Positions 8,453 through 17,450 of a DNA stretch of 64,000 nt are shown here, piece by piece. Origin of the DNA: CAVVYA01 sp963752345 (GTDB lineage Bacteria; Pseudomonadota; Alphaproteobacteria; SMXQ01); NCBI GenBank assembly GCA_963752345.1, contig CAVVYA010000016.1:3547-67546 (forward strand), written 5' to 3'. The notes beneath the pieces were generated by a model that searched no databases, was not told the origin of the DNA, and was given only the letters and a program-made list of their open reading frames with translations. A program made the translations under genes and the position numbers. The number at the start of each line of letters is the position of its first letter. The first letter of the stretch is position 1.

Positions 8453-8837
8453 ATGAATCTTCCGGCCTTTGCATGATCGTGTCGTCGTCGAAACGCTTGC
8501 CGCCGAGAAGAAGGCGGGCTCGATCATCCTGCCGGACACCGCCCAGGAGAAGCCCCACGAGGGTAAAGTGGTCGCGGTCGGCTCGGGCTATCGCAGCAAG
8601 GACGGCAAGGTGATCGGCCTCGACATCAAGAAGGGCGACCGGGTGATCTACGGCAAGTGGTCGGGCACCGAGGTCAAGATCGAGGACAAGAAATACCTGA
8701 TCATGAAGGAGACCGACATTCTCGGTGTCGTCGACGGCAATGCGAAGGTCGTCGTGCGGGCGCCGGGAGAAAAGGTCGCCGCGGCGCCGCACGGCCTGCC
8801 GGGCCATATCCACGACGAAGACTGCTGCGACGACTAA
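8453..8837 (+). CDS. groES: Orphan GroES co-chaperonin with metal-binding-like tail, frameshifted near start
   Basis: GroES caps the GroEL chaperonin. The product reads MNLRPLHDRVVVE... once one extra C at 8462-8463 is removed; SIILPDTAQEKP (mobile loop), GKVVAVGSG, LDIKKGDRVIYGKWSGTEVK and YLIMKETDILGV are typical GroES blocks. With the repair it has 127 residues against the usual 95-104. The extra C-terminal part ends HGLPGHIHDEDCCDD, rich in His, Asp, Glu and Cys and reminiscent of the nickel-binding tail of Helicobacter HspA. No groEL follows; a terminator comes next. RBS AAGGGAAAAGG. Probably an accessory co-chaperonin for an enzyme of this island. Confidence 0.9.
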
Positions 8838-8889
8838 GTCGCGCGCGGCGTGGCCGGCCACGCCGGCCGCAACTCTGCTATAAGACCCG

Positions 8890-8920
8890 CGCCGCCGGTT
8901 CGTTGAGTCGGCGGCGTTTT
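8890..8920 (+). terminator. Terminator after groES
   Basis: Stem CGCCGCCG (8890-8897) with CGGCGGCG (8909-8916), then TTTT. It lies about 50 bases after the groES stop and confirms that no groEL follows in the same transcript. Confidence 0.75.
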
Positions 8921-9154
8921 CGTATCCAAACGTGGGGTGGCGAAGCGCAAGGCGGCATTGCCAGCAGCTTAACCGCTGTCTGGAAAGGGAGTTTTTCCTA
9001 GCCGCTTGCTAACGCGGCGCGCGTTTTGTGCCATACTGAATTGGCCGGCCGACATCGGCCGGCTCGCCGGCGCATCGCGTGAGTCCGGAGCGTTTGCCCG
9101 AGCGCCCGCAAGAGGCGCCCTTACGGGAGGACGTGCGATGACGAATCCGTCGCT

Positions 9155-9427
9155 CGATTCCTGATCCCCTCCGCGCCGCTCGAGGCGCAGTCGGTGCTGG
9201 CGCGCATCACCGCCGGGCCGCCCGACATTCCCGCCGCCCGGCTGGACGCTGCGCGCCGCCTACCGCAAGACGCTGGAGAGTCCGGAACTGGCCGCGGACG
9301 CGCAAAAGGCCAAGCGCAGCGTGATCCCGCTCTATGGCGAGGAGGTGACGCGGCGATCAAGGCGCGCTCGCCCAGCCGCGCCGAGGTCGTCGCATTGCTC
9401 AAGACCCTGGTGACCAAGATCGAATAA
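9155..9427 (+). pseudogene. Bug/TctC C-terminal fragment
   Basis: Remnant of a Bug gene. In three frames one reads PLEAQSVLARITAGPPDIPAAR, then AAYRKTLESPELAADA, then PSRAEVVALLKTLVTKIE and a stop. These match the C-terminal third of Bug proteins such as 31373-32608 (ISRLTAGPPGIPADRL, AAYRQALTDPEL). The signal peptide and the N-terminal two-thirds are absent and at least two frame changes (near 9250 and 9345) occur, so this is real decay rather than one sequencing slip. The preceding stretch 8921-9154 holds no gene; an inverted repeat GCCGGCCG-ACAT-CGGCCGGC is seen near 9043-9062. Confidence 0.75.
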
Positions 9428-9455
9428 TGCCCGAAGAGATCTCATGGAGGAGCGT

Positions 9456-9971
9456 ATGACGCAACAGAGCGACGAAGCCCCGCGCGGTGCCCCGAAGAAG
9501 GAGGCGTTCCATCAGGCGGCGGAAGCGAAGATCGTCAGTTTCAAGTTCGAGAAACCGGCGGCCGAAATTCCCATGGGCAAGAAGGCCCATGTGAAGCTCG
9601 CCGGCACCAATTCTTGCCGCGCGTCCGTGCAGGTGCTCAACCGCGGCGGCGAGAACAACCTGCATTACCATCCGAACATGGACCTCATCTACATGGTCCT
9701 GAAAGGACGCGTGCAATTCTACGGCCCGGAGGGCAAGCTGCTGGGCGACTACGGCCCGCAGGAGGGCCTGCTGCTGCCGGAGAATTCGCGCTACTGGTTC
9801 AAGAGCGTCGGCGACGAGGAAGCCTGGCTGCTGCAGATCGCCGGCTATCCCAAGGGCGCCGAGATGTCCAAGCGCATTCCCGTGGAGCCGGCGCGCGCCG
9901 ACGCCGGCGGCGTCTGGTTCGGATTGACCGACAAGGAGGAGGAAGTCCGCCTGCGCAACAATCGATTGTAG
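9456..9971 (+). CDS. Single-domain cupin protein
   Basis: 171-residue protein with one cupin barrel. NNLHYHPNMD gives two His and an Asp as likely metal ligands, followed by the -GRVQFYGPEG- turn and the second cupin motif around GPQEGLLLPENSRYWF. The ATG at 9456 is preferred over the one at 9444 because GGAGG lies 5 bases before it. It is a paralog of the next gene (10170-10634); they share GGENNLHYH, RFYGP or QFYGP, FGPQEG or YGPQEG, and SRYWF. Function unknown: such small cupins may be isomerases, dioxygenases or binding proteins. Confidence 0.85.
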   Translation: MTQQSDEAPRGAPKKEAFHQAAEAKIVSFKFEKPAAEIPMGKKAHVKLAGTNSCRASVQVLNRGGENNLHYHPNMDLIYMVLKGRVQFYGPEGKLLGDYGPQEGLLLPENSRYWFKSVGDEEAWLLQIAGYPKGAEMSKRIPVEPARADAGGVWFGLTDKEEEVRLRNNRL

Positions 9972-10169
9972 CGTTCTCCGCCGGGCTGGATACGGTGCGG
10001 CACGAAGACGCGATCGGTCGCGGTCCGGGAGTCGGCCGGTCCAAGGCAGCGGATGTGCCGCGGAAATAACACGGGGCGGACGCAGCCGCCTGTAGCTCGT
10101 GGCGTTCCGTGAACCGGGCCCAGTCCGTATCAAAAGGGGCGCAAGCCCCGCTCGAGGAGGAAGTCCAAG

Positions 10170-10634
10170 ATGCCGAAGTCACCCGAAGAGCTCGCCCGCC
10201 TGCATGACGAAGCCGAGGCGCACGTCACCACGTTCCGCTATGCCAAGCCCGACGGCATCGCCGCGGGCAAGGGCCGCGTCAACCTGGCGCAGAGCAGCCA
10301 CATGCGCGGCGTCGTGCAGATCGTCAAGAAGGACGGCGGCGAGAACAACCTGCATTATCACACCAACAGCGACAGCCTGTGGGTGGTGCTGAGCGGCCGC
10401 ATCCGCTTCTACGGCCCCGACGACAAGGTGATCGGCGAGTTCGGCCCGCAAGAGGGCACCATCTCGCCGGCCTTTTCGCGCTACTGGTTCGAGAATGCGG
10501 GCGAGGGCGAGGCGGAGATCCTGCAGGTCATGGCGCTGCACAATGTCGCCGAGAAGACCAGCGGCCGCACCGACGTGTCGCCGCAGCGCTTCCAGATCGG
10601 CAGCATGGAGCACTACGAAGCCCAGAAGGTCTGA
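10170..10634 (+). CDS. Single-domain cupin protein
   Basis: 154-residue single cupin, paralog of the gene at 9456-9971. NNLHYHTNSD provides the HxH...D metal-binding candidate; RIRFYGPDDKVIGEFGPQEG forms the central part. The ATG follows GAGGAGGAAGTCCAAG. The two cupin genes are 198 bases apart on the same strand with no clear terminator between them; a small GGGGC-GCAA-GCCCC hairpin precedes this gene. Not assigned to a reaction. Confidence 0.85.
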   Translation: MPKSPEELARLHDEAEAHVTTFRYAKPDGIAAGKGRVNLAQSSHMRGVVQIVKKDGGENNLHYHTNSDSLWVVLSGRIRFYGPDDKVIGEFGPQEGTISPAFSRYWFENAGEGEAEILQVMALHNVAEKTSGRTDVSPQRFQIGSMEHYEAQKV

Positions 10635-10665
10635 CCGGCGCGCGCCAAGGCGTCGCCGCGCAAAC

Positions 10666-10694
10666 GAAAAACGGCGGCTCCGAGGAGCCGCCGT
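10666..10694 (-). terminator. Terminator of the PEP-CTERM gene
   Basis: Stem ACGGCGGCTCC (10671-10681) with GGAGCCGCCGT (10684-10694); on the minus strand it is followed by TTTTCG. It lies 24 bases past the PEP-CTERM stop codon and just after the cupin gene, so it may serve both strands. Confidence 0.8.
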
Positions 10695-10717
10695 TGGTTC
10701 GCGCCGTCTCGGCGGGA

Positions 10718-11255
10718 TCAGGCCGTCTTGCGACGCCGGGCGAGGCCGAGGCCGACGAGGCCCATGCCGAGCAGGCCGAGCGTGGCCGGCTCCGGAACCG
10801 CTCCCGGCTGCCCATAGACGTCGACGAATTCGCCGGCGATGTCACCGTGTAGTCGGTGTAAGCCTCATGGCCGTTGGGGTTCGTGTCGCCCAGGGTGTCC
10901 GGGTTGAACGAAAGGTGCCGACGCGAAGGACATAGGTGCCGGCATCCAGCGCCAGGCTCAAAAAGCTTTCGTAGCCATCGCCACTATCGTCATCATTCGC
11001 GATGAAATCGGCGGGGTCGAGCGAGCCATCCCAAAAATACAGGTTGATCTCGGAGTTGGACCAGCCGCCGCCGCCGACCTCGGTTTCGGTCACAGAGATC
11101 GTGACGGCGGTCGTGCCGGTGACGGTGAAATAGTAGTCGTCGATCTCGGGTCCGAGGATGACGCCGGAGCCAGTGATGAGCCCGGCGTGAGCCGAGGAGA
11201 GGGACATAAACATGGCCGACGCGGCGGCCAGGGAACGATAAGCGGAACTGAACAC
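10718..11255 (-). pseudogene. PEP-CTERM exosortase-sorted surface protein, frameshifted
   Basis: Exported protein with a C-terminal PEP-CTERM sorting signal. The N-terminus (GTG at 11255, GAGG upstream) is a signal peptide ending near SSAHAG; the middle has an Asp-rich segment, DDDSGDGYESF, of pre-peptidase beta-sandwich character. In a different frame the C-terminus reads AVPEPATLGLLGMGLVGLGL followed by ARRRKTA: the VPEP motif, a membrane helix and a basic end. Two one-base deletions, near 10908 and 10845, separate these parts; repairing both gives one continuous protein of about 180 residues. No exosortase gene is visible in the window. Either a pseudogene or two sequence errors. Confidence 0.8.
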
Positions 11256-11816
11256 GGAGATACCTCTACGCTACAAACAAAAGTTCCCTGAGACAGCAAA
11301 CCACATGCCAAACTGGCAATGAACCAGCCCATGCAGGAAAATCAGTAGCTTGCGGCGTCTTCTGAGCAGTTCGGATGATGTCGCGGTGTAAAGATTGGCC
11401 GAAACCGACACGCGACCGGCGCAAGGACCGTAAAAAAATCTGACAGCGCTGCCAAAGGCGACCATGCGGACGAACGTCCCAGTCCTCGACGAGGTAATGG
11501 GCGGAAGACGAGTTACCGCACCCTCCTGGAATCGCACGGCGCGATCCGATGTAGGGAACTCCGCGTGTGGCGGGCTGCGACGGGCGCCGATAGGCCGACC
11601 CGAGAAGAATTGTGGTGCCGGTGACGATCGCGAGGGAGGCGGTCGGAAACCAAGGCCAGGCAGGGGCGGCGCCGGCCAGACCCTCCAGTCCTCCCTGGCG
11701 GTTTGCAGAGTGCCCCCGAATTGCGTTAAATGTCTGTTAGGCGAGCGAGGCTGGCGAAGCCGCTTCCATCGACCTCCAACACGTTCCCCACCAAACGTCC
11801 CACTTGAAGGTACCCG
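11256..11816. other. Intergenic region, no supported gene
   Basis: About 560 bases between the PEP-CTERM gene and the aldehyde dehydrogenase gene. Short open frames here have arginine-rich, low-complexity translations with no family features. No RNA gene, clear palindrome or recognised promoter motif is seen. Confidence 0.5.
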
Positions 11817-13292
11817 ATGAGCACCGCATTGAAGATGCCCAAAGTCCCGTTCGACAACGCCCGCATGCTGATCGGCGGCGAACTGGTCGACAGCGAAAGC
11901 GGCCAATGGATGGAATCCATCAACCCGGCCAACGAGGAGGTGCTCGGCCGCGTGCCGCAGGGCACCGCCAAGGACATGGACCGCGCGGTCGAGGCGGCGG
12001 AGAAGGCGCAGCCGGAATGGGCCAGCGCTGCCGGTCTCCAAGCGCGCCGACTATCTCAACAAGCTGTCGGACGGGCTGGCCAAGCGCGCCGACGAGATCC
12101 TGCAGCGTCGAGGTGATGGATACCGGCAACACCATCTACAAGATGCGCGACGACGTCGCCAAGGCGATCGAGCAGCTCAAATATTTCGCCGGCCTCGGCT
12201 ACGAGGTGAAGGGCCAGACCGTGCCCTCGACGCCCGGCAACCTGCACATCACCGTGCGCGAGCCTTATGGCGTGGTCGGCCGCATCATCCCGTTCAACCA
12301 CCCGATCAGCTTCGCCGCCTCGCGCATGGCCGCGCCGCTGATCGCCGGCAACACCATCGTCGAGAAGCCGTCCGACCAGAGCCCGCTGTCGGCCTCGATC
12401 CTGGCCGAGATCGCCCAGGAGGTGATGCCGCCGGGCGTCGTCAACATCGTCACCGGCACCGGCGCGGAGGCCGGCGACGCGCTGGTGCGCCATCCGCGCG
12501 TCAAGCGCATCGCCTTCATCGGCTCGGTGCAGACCGGCATGGCGATCCAGCGGTCGGCCGCCGAGGTCGCGGTCAAGAACGTCACGCTCGAGCTCGGCGG
12601 CAAGAACCCGATGATCGTCTTCCCCGACGCCGACTACAAGACGGCGCTCGACGCCGCGGTCAGCGGCATGAACTTCGCCTGGCAGGGCCAGTCCTGCGGC
12701 TCGACCAGCCGGCTGTTCCTGCACGAGTCGATGCACGACAAGTTCCTGGCCGACGTCGTCGCGCAGGTCAAGGCGCTCAAGCTCGGCGATCCGCTGGCGG
12801 AAGACAGCCAGATGGGCCCGATCAACTCCAAGGCGCAGTACGAGAAGGTGCTGTACTACATCAAGGCCGGCCAGGAAGACGGCGCGCGGCTGATGACCGG
12901 CGGCAAGAAGCCCCGAAGGCGAGCAGTTCGAGAGCGGCTACTGGGTCGAGCCGACCGTGTTCGCCGACGTGAAGCCGGACATGCGCATCGCGCGCGAGGA
13001 AATCTTCGGGCCGGTGCTGTCGGTGTTCAAATGGAAGGACGTCGACGAGGCGATCGAGATCGCCAATTCGATCGAATACGGCCTGACCGCCGCGATCTGG
13101 ACCAAGGACATCAACACCGCGCTGACCACCGCGCGCAAGGTCCAGTCCGGCTATATCTGGATCAACGGCGTCTCCGCCCACTACAAGGGCATGCCGTTCG
13201 GCGGCTTCAAGAACAGCGGCACCGGCCGCGAGGAAGGCATCGACGAGCTGCTCTCCTACACCGAGGAAAAGGCCATCCACATCCATCTGTGA
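11817..13292 (+). CDS. NAD(P)-dependent aldehyde dehydrogenase, three frameshifts
   Basis: Oxidises an aldehyde to an acid. The protein begins MSTALKMPKVPFDNARMLIG and ends in an ALDH C-terminus (GVSAHYKGMPFGGFKNSGTG, then EELL-like and IHIHL), about 490 residues, the normal family length. The catalytic region is intact: LELGGKNP with the conserved Glu and GQSCGSTSRLF with the nucleophilic Cys near residue 292; EIFGPVLSVFKW is the usual late block. Single extra bases near 12027, 12106 and 12911-12914 interrupt it; removing each restores the family reading. Closest in style to betaine-aldehyde-type dehydrogenases. Followed by a terminator, so transcribed alone. Start spacing is poor (AAGG 5 bases upstream). 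Confidence 0.88.
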
Positions 13293-13320
13293 TGGGTGGG
13301 TTCAGAGAGTGACTGGGCGA

Positions 13321-13347
13321 GGGGCCGCGTGAGCGGCCCCTTTCTTT
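13321..13347 (+). terminator. Terminator after aldehyde dehydrogenase
   Basis: Stem GGGGCCGC / GCGGCCCC with a GTGA loop (13321-13340) followed by TTTCTTT. Confidence 0.9.
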
Positions 13348-13539
13348 GGAGTGATCTCTGGGGCCGAACAGCGTGAACAAGGTCGTTAAGAGGCGGACGG
13401 AAAGGGCTGTCGAATTTGCTTGACCCCCGCCCAAGAATGAGATCAAAACGAGAACATGTCAAGTCGGGGGGTCTAGGATATCACAGGATTTCTACGGCTG
13501 AAGCTTGCCCAGGATTGTCTCGCTGAAGCTCGCCAAAGG

Positions 13540-14895
13540 GCAAACTCAGTGCGATTGCCCAGTGTGCGATCTCTACGGTTTCCCAATGCCTCTGGAACTG
13601 CTCGCGTCCGTCCTACGGCGCCAGCTCGTCATCGTCGCTGGGCCGGGCATCGGGATCGAAGCAAGCAGTTTTCCCAGATCCATTTGTCCAAGAGATTGCC
13701 GCGGCTCCCGGCGAGGCGAAGGACTCCCTCGCGGCGCCAGACCTGATGACACGTTATTGCGAGCAGCCGGATGGCCGGTTGCGACTGCTTTCGGCTTTTT
13801 TCGAGGAAGCGCTTGTTCGCCCTGTCGACCCCGGGCTTGGCGAGGGAGGCGGTCGGCTTCCATCAGGAACTGGCCACCGTCGTGCCAGATCGAGACTTAC
13901 GTCACGGCGAGCTGGGATGAATTCTTCGAGCGGTTCTGCATGGCGACGCCCTTCGCCTGGCCGGCCGACCTGGACCTGATCGGCTTGCCGGGGCGGAAGG
14001 TCATCAAGCTGCACGGCTCGATCGGCAGTCCCCTCTCGATGGTCGCCACATGGGAAGACGACACGGAGCGCTATGAGGAATGGGCGTCGGACGAGTTCAT
14101 GGAGGGCCTGCAAACGGCGTTTGCGTGGCAAGATGATGGCCGACGTCGGCTGGTCGCTCGGAGATCCGATCGTCGCGATGGCTCACGACCTGCTCCCGAA
14201 AGAAGTCGGGCATTCCGACGCGCTGAGATACCTCAACGGTAATGACGAGATTGCCTGCGAGAAGATCGCGCAACGCACCGATTTCGGCGCCATTTCGACC
14301 GATTTAGAAAGTTTGATCTCGGCCTTCAAGAACTACTTGGTGGTTTTAGACGAACAGCTGGAGGATAAGGTTTTCTCTCAATTGGAGGCGGCCTTGGGCG
14401 AAAATCATCAAACATCACCGCAAATTCGTCGAGACCAGAGGTTAATGAAAAATTTTGCCTTAACTGCGCTCCTCACCGCTGATGCTTTACGAGGACGGCC
14501 TGATCGATTTAATCAACCGAATCGGCATGACCGAGCATTCCGATGGGCAGTTCTGTACGGCTAGCATCCAGGTCGAGATCGAAAGCTACGCCAAACAGCG
14601 GGCCGCTCATCTCGAGCGCGGTCACTACATGGACGTGGCGTATATCGACGGCTATGTGCAGGGCCTGCGCCTGTTGCTCGGCACCCCGGACGAACGAGCA
14701 TCGCCACCGGCCTTCTACGTCTACGGCGCTGAGCGGCAACCGCGGGACGCGCGCGAATGCCGCAAGATGCTGGCGCGCGCCCGCGACCTCGACTTCGGCG
14801 CCGACGACTACTGCGTCGACCTGGTCAAGCGCTACCGGATGGAGAAGGAAAACATCGACCTCCATCACGGGCCGTTTCTGGAAACGGGGCCTTGA
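13540..14895 (+). pseudogene. SIR2-like NAD-binding protein, decayed
   Basis: Remnant of a SIR2-domain gene of the type found in phage-defence and effector proteins. Visible in different frames are: RRQLVIVAGPGIGIEASS (Rossmann-type NAD loop), LMTRYCEQPDGRLRLLSAFF, SWDEFFERF with PGRKVIKLHGSIGSP (the usual KLHGS), and VGWSLGDP (the VFIGYSLRDP-like block). An unrelated C-terminal part with lower GC (KEVGHSDALRYL, LESLISAFKNYLVVLD) continues to the stop at 14895. At least four frame changes are needed, so decay is real. Base composition between about 14220 and 14480 is visibly more AT-rich than the neighbours, hinting at transfer. Confidence 0.7.
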
Positions 14896-15026
14896 GCAGG
14901 ACTGGCGCCGAGCGGCCGCGCGACGCGGGGCACGGCCTGTCCGGAAGAATACCGCCGCGCACCACCGAATAGGCTCGGCGAGCGTCCCGTATATGACTGT
15001 CGCGACCGGGCCGCCCGACCGCTGAC

Positions 15027-16196
15027 CTAAACAGGCACCATCTCCGCCACATGCCCGCGCGGGTACACGGTGTGGAGACTCTGCTCCAGCTTCGTGTCGA
15101 TGATGCGCTCGTCGCGGATGACGCCGACGGGGTCTTCGCCGCGCTGCACCTTCTCGATGTTCTCGAACATCATCCGGCGCAGCATGACGACGCCTTTGTC
15201 CGATGCGCCCAGGTGCTCCAGGGTGCGGTCGGAGACGGGGCCCTGGGTTTCCCACATCACCACGTCCTGCGACAGCGGCCAGCCGTGCTGGGGGAAGTTC
15301 TGGAATTTGGCGGCGGGGTGGATCGCGTCGGGCGGGTCCTTGAAGGGCGCCAGGTATTCCACCGCGGGCTCGTCGTGGCACTCGGTGCCGTCGCCCCTGT
15401 TCCAGTCGAAGCGCAGCACCCAATGCATGGTGTGCTCGTCGTCGATCGGCGTGCGCAGCCACATCGAGGCGCGGGTGCGCAGCCAGAGCGGGAAGACCAG
15501 CGGATGCTCGTCCTTGGTGCCGCCCTTGTAGGTGCGCTTCTTCATGATGCCGTAGTCGGTCAGGTAGTAGTCGCTGCTCTCGATGTCGTCGATGAAGCCG
15601 CGCGTCGAGTTCTTCGGCTTGTCCTTGGCGCCGGGCGGCACCTGGTGGAGCAGTTGCAGGTGGGTCGAATCGACGCCGTTCTCGGCGGCGGCGAACCAAT
15701 TGCAGTCGAGCTGCGGGTAGACCATGATCTTATGGCGCCCGTCGCGGCGCATGAAGATGTCGTATTTCGGCAGCACGGGCGCCGGCGCGGGGCCCATATA
15801 GGCCCAGTAGAAGCCGATGAACTTCTGCACCGGATAGGCCGTCGTGGTGACAGTCTTGGTCAGGCCGTCGGTCTTCTCCGCCGGCGTCTCGAGCACTTTG
15901 CCGGCGCAGTCCATCAGCCAGCCGTGGTAGGCGCAGGAGATGCCGCGCTCTTCGACGCGGCCGTAGAGCAGGGAGGCGCCGCGGTGCGGGCAGCGGTCGG
16001 CGATCAGCCCGGCGCGGCCGCGCTTGTCGAGGAACAGCACGAGATTTTCGCCCATCACGCGCACGAACTTGGTCGGCTGCTCGGGCGTGAGTTCCCGGGC
16101 GACCGCGATCGGGTGCCAGTAGCGGCGCAGCAATTCGCCGCCCGGCGTGCCTTTGCCGACGCGCGTCAGCATCTCGTTTTCCGCAACGCTCAACAT
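15027..16196 (-). CDS. Rieske aromatic-ring-hydroxylating oxygenase, phthalate-dioxygenase-like
   Basis: Oxygenase component that hydroxylates or dihydroxylates an aromatic ring with O2. 389 residues. N-terminal Rieske cluster ligands are C69, H71, C88 and H91 (CPHRG...CAYHGW). The catalytic mononuclear iron site is suggested by NWFAAAENGVDSTHLQLLH, with D176, H179 and H184; a third ligand would be a later Asp. The arrangement fits the phthalate 4,5-dioxygenase/vanillate demethylase group. No reductase or ferredoxin gene is nearby, so electrons must come from elsewhere. The ATG at 16196 follows GGGAGGATTCG. Next to it upstream on the same strand are two family-1 solute-binding genes. Confidence 0.92.
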   Translation of the reverse strand: MLSVAENEMLTRVGKGTPGGELLRRYWHPIAVARELTPEQPTKFVRVMGENLVLFLDKRGRAGLIADRCPHRGASLLYGRVEERGISCAYHGWLMDCAGKVLETPAEKTDGLTKTVTTTAYPVQKFIGFYWAYMGPAPAPVLPKYDIFMRRDGRHKIMVYPQLDCNWFAAAENGVDSTHLQLLHQVPPGAKDKPKNSTRGFIDDIESSDYYLTDYGIMKKRTYKGGTKDEHPLVFPLWLRTRASMWLRTPIDDEHTMHWVLRFDWNRGDGTECHDEPAVEYLAPFKDPPDAIHPAAKFQNFPQHGWPLSQDVVMWETQGPVSDRTLEHLGASDKGVVMLRRMMFENIEKVQRGEDPVGVIRDERIIDTKLEQSLHTVYPRGHVAEMVPV

Positions 16197-16221
16197 CTAC
16201 GAATCCTCCCACTACGCTTCG

Positions 16222-17379
16222 TTAGCGATCCAGCAGTTTCTTCACCAGGACGCGGACGTCCTGCTTCGTCGTCGTGGCGAACGTCCAGCCCGACGTATCC
16301 AGATATTCCGTGCCCGGGCGCGGGATGACGTCGGCCGGCAGGAAGCTCGCCTCGTCGATGTCGTTGCGGGTCGGCGCGGTCAGGGTCGCGCGCGACCAGA
16401 TCTCGCTGCCTTCCTTCGAGGCCATCCAATTGGCGAAGAGCTTGGCGGCGGCCGGGTGCGGCGCGCGGTCGAACAGGGCGATCAGGCCGAACGCGGCGCC
16501 TGCCGAGCGCTTCATGCCGGACAGGCCGTCCAGCGCCATGACCGGCATGCCTTCCTGGCGCGCCGACTCGACCTCGTCGTTGCCCGCGTTCAGCGAGATC
16601 GGATAGACGCCGCGCAGCAGCCAATCGGTGATCTGCCGCTTGTCGCGGCTGATCGCGGGCTTCTGGTCGACATAGATCTGCTTGACGAAGGTTTCGCCGA
16701 GCGACACGTACAATTCCGCCGCGCGCACGCTGCCGCTGCCGTTCACGGTCGGGTCCTCGACCGAAATCCTGCCCCGCCATTTGGCAGCGAGCAGATCTTC
16801 CGCCGAACGCAGGTCGCCCGGTTTGACGTGGTCGGTGTTGATGTAAACCATGGCCGACACGGAATTGCTTAGCCGCAGCACATATTGCTGGTCCGGGTCG
16901 GAGAACCACAGCGAACCCTTCTTCCATTTCGATTCGTCGACGACCTCGGGCATGATCAGCGCGGGCCGCAGGGGCACCAGCATCTTCTCCTGATAATAGG
17001 TCACCGCCATCGACTCGATCCCGCTGATGGCCGCGTCCACCGTGTATTGGCCGGCCGCGCGCTCGGTGCGCAGCTTGGCGACCGGTTCGCTGCCGCGGCC
17101 GCCGAGATACTCCACGGTGATGCCGTAGCGCGCCTTGAAGGCGGCCGGCAGCATCTTGCGCACCTGGGAATCGGGCGGGCCGAGCACGACGACGCGGCCC
17201 TCGCGCTGGGCCGCGGCGACCAGATTGTCCCACGCCGATTTGTCCTGGACCGATTTAGCCTGGGCCGATTTGTCCGGGACCGATTTAACCGGGGCCGCCC
17301 TGTCCTGCGCCGCGCCCGGCGCCGCGCCGAGGGCCAGCACGGCGGTCATGACCGACAGCACGGCAAACAGCTTTCCCAT
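16222..17379 (-). CDS. Family-1 extracellular solute-binding protein
   Basis: 385-residue periplasmic binding protein of the iron(III)/putrescine-type (SBP_bac family 1). A signal peptide ends near APGAAQ. A short spacer of five pentapeptides (QDRAA to QDKSA) follows, encoded by a 15-base tandem repeat at 17234-17308. The mature part starts LVAAAQREGRVVVLGPP; LWFSDPDQQYV, DQKPAISRDKRQITDWL and SRATLTAPTRNDID are shared with the adjacent paralog (17451-18567). ATG at 17379 after GGAGGGGGCG. No ABC permease or ATPase accompanies it. Together with the Rieske gene 25 bases downstream it may bind an aromatic acid, but ligand is unknown. Confidence 0.9.
   Translation of the reverse strand: MGKLFAVLSVMTAVLALGAAPGAAQDRAAPVKSVPDKSAQAKSVQDKSAWDNLVAAAQREGRVVVLGPPDSQVRKMLPAAFKARYGITVEYLGGRGSEPVAKLRTERAAGQYTVDAAISGIESMAVTYYQEKMLVPLRPALIMPEVVDESKWKKGSLWFSDPDQQYVLRLSNSVSAMVYINTDHVKPGDLRSAEDLLAAKWRGRISVEDPTVNGSGSVRAAELYVSLGETFVKQIYVDQKPAISRDKRQITDWLLRGVYPISLNAGNDEVESARQEGMPVMALDGLSGMKRSAGAAFGLIALFDRAPHPAAAKLFANWMASKEGSEIWSRATLTAPTRNDIDEASFLPADVIPRPGTEYLDTSGWTFATTTKQDVRVLVKKLLDR
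17234..17308. repeat. Five 15-bp tandem repeats within a binding-protein gene
   Basis: Five consecutive 15-base units of the form RCCGATTTRNCCKGG (plus-strand sense), the last degenerate, in the linker after the signal peptide of the gene at 16222-17379. Unit length is a multiple of 3, so copy changes keep the frame; the adjacent paralog lacks the array. Confidence 0.85.
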
Positions 17380-17450
17380 CGCCCCCTCCATCCTTCGCGT
17401 CATTGCACGCCGACGACTGAACGCCCCGGACCACTGAACGCGCCGACGCC

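Noticed and set aside
11464..11820. 118-codon open frame in the gap before the aldehyde dehydrogenase
   Set aside because: No RBS, Arg/Gly-rich translation, overlaps the ALDH start in another frame; no sign of a real gene.
11630..13856. 17-base sequence GCGAGGGAGGCGGTCGG present at 11630-11646 and 13840-13856, flanking the aldehyde dehydrogenase gene
   Set aside because: Considered as a direct repeat from an insertion event, but it is short, GC-biased, lies inside the SIR2 remnant on one side and has no matching flanks; chance is likely.
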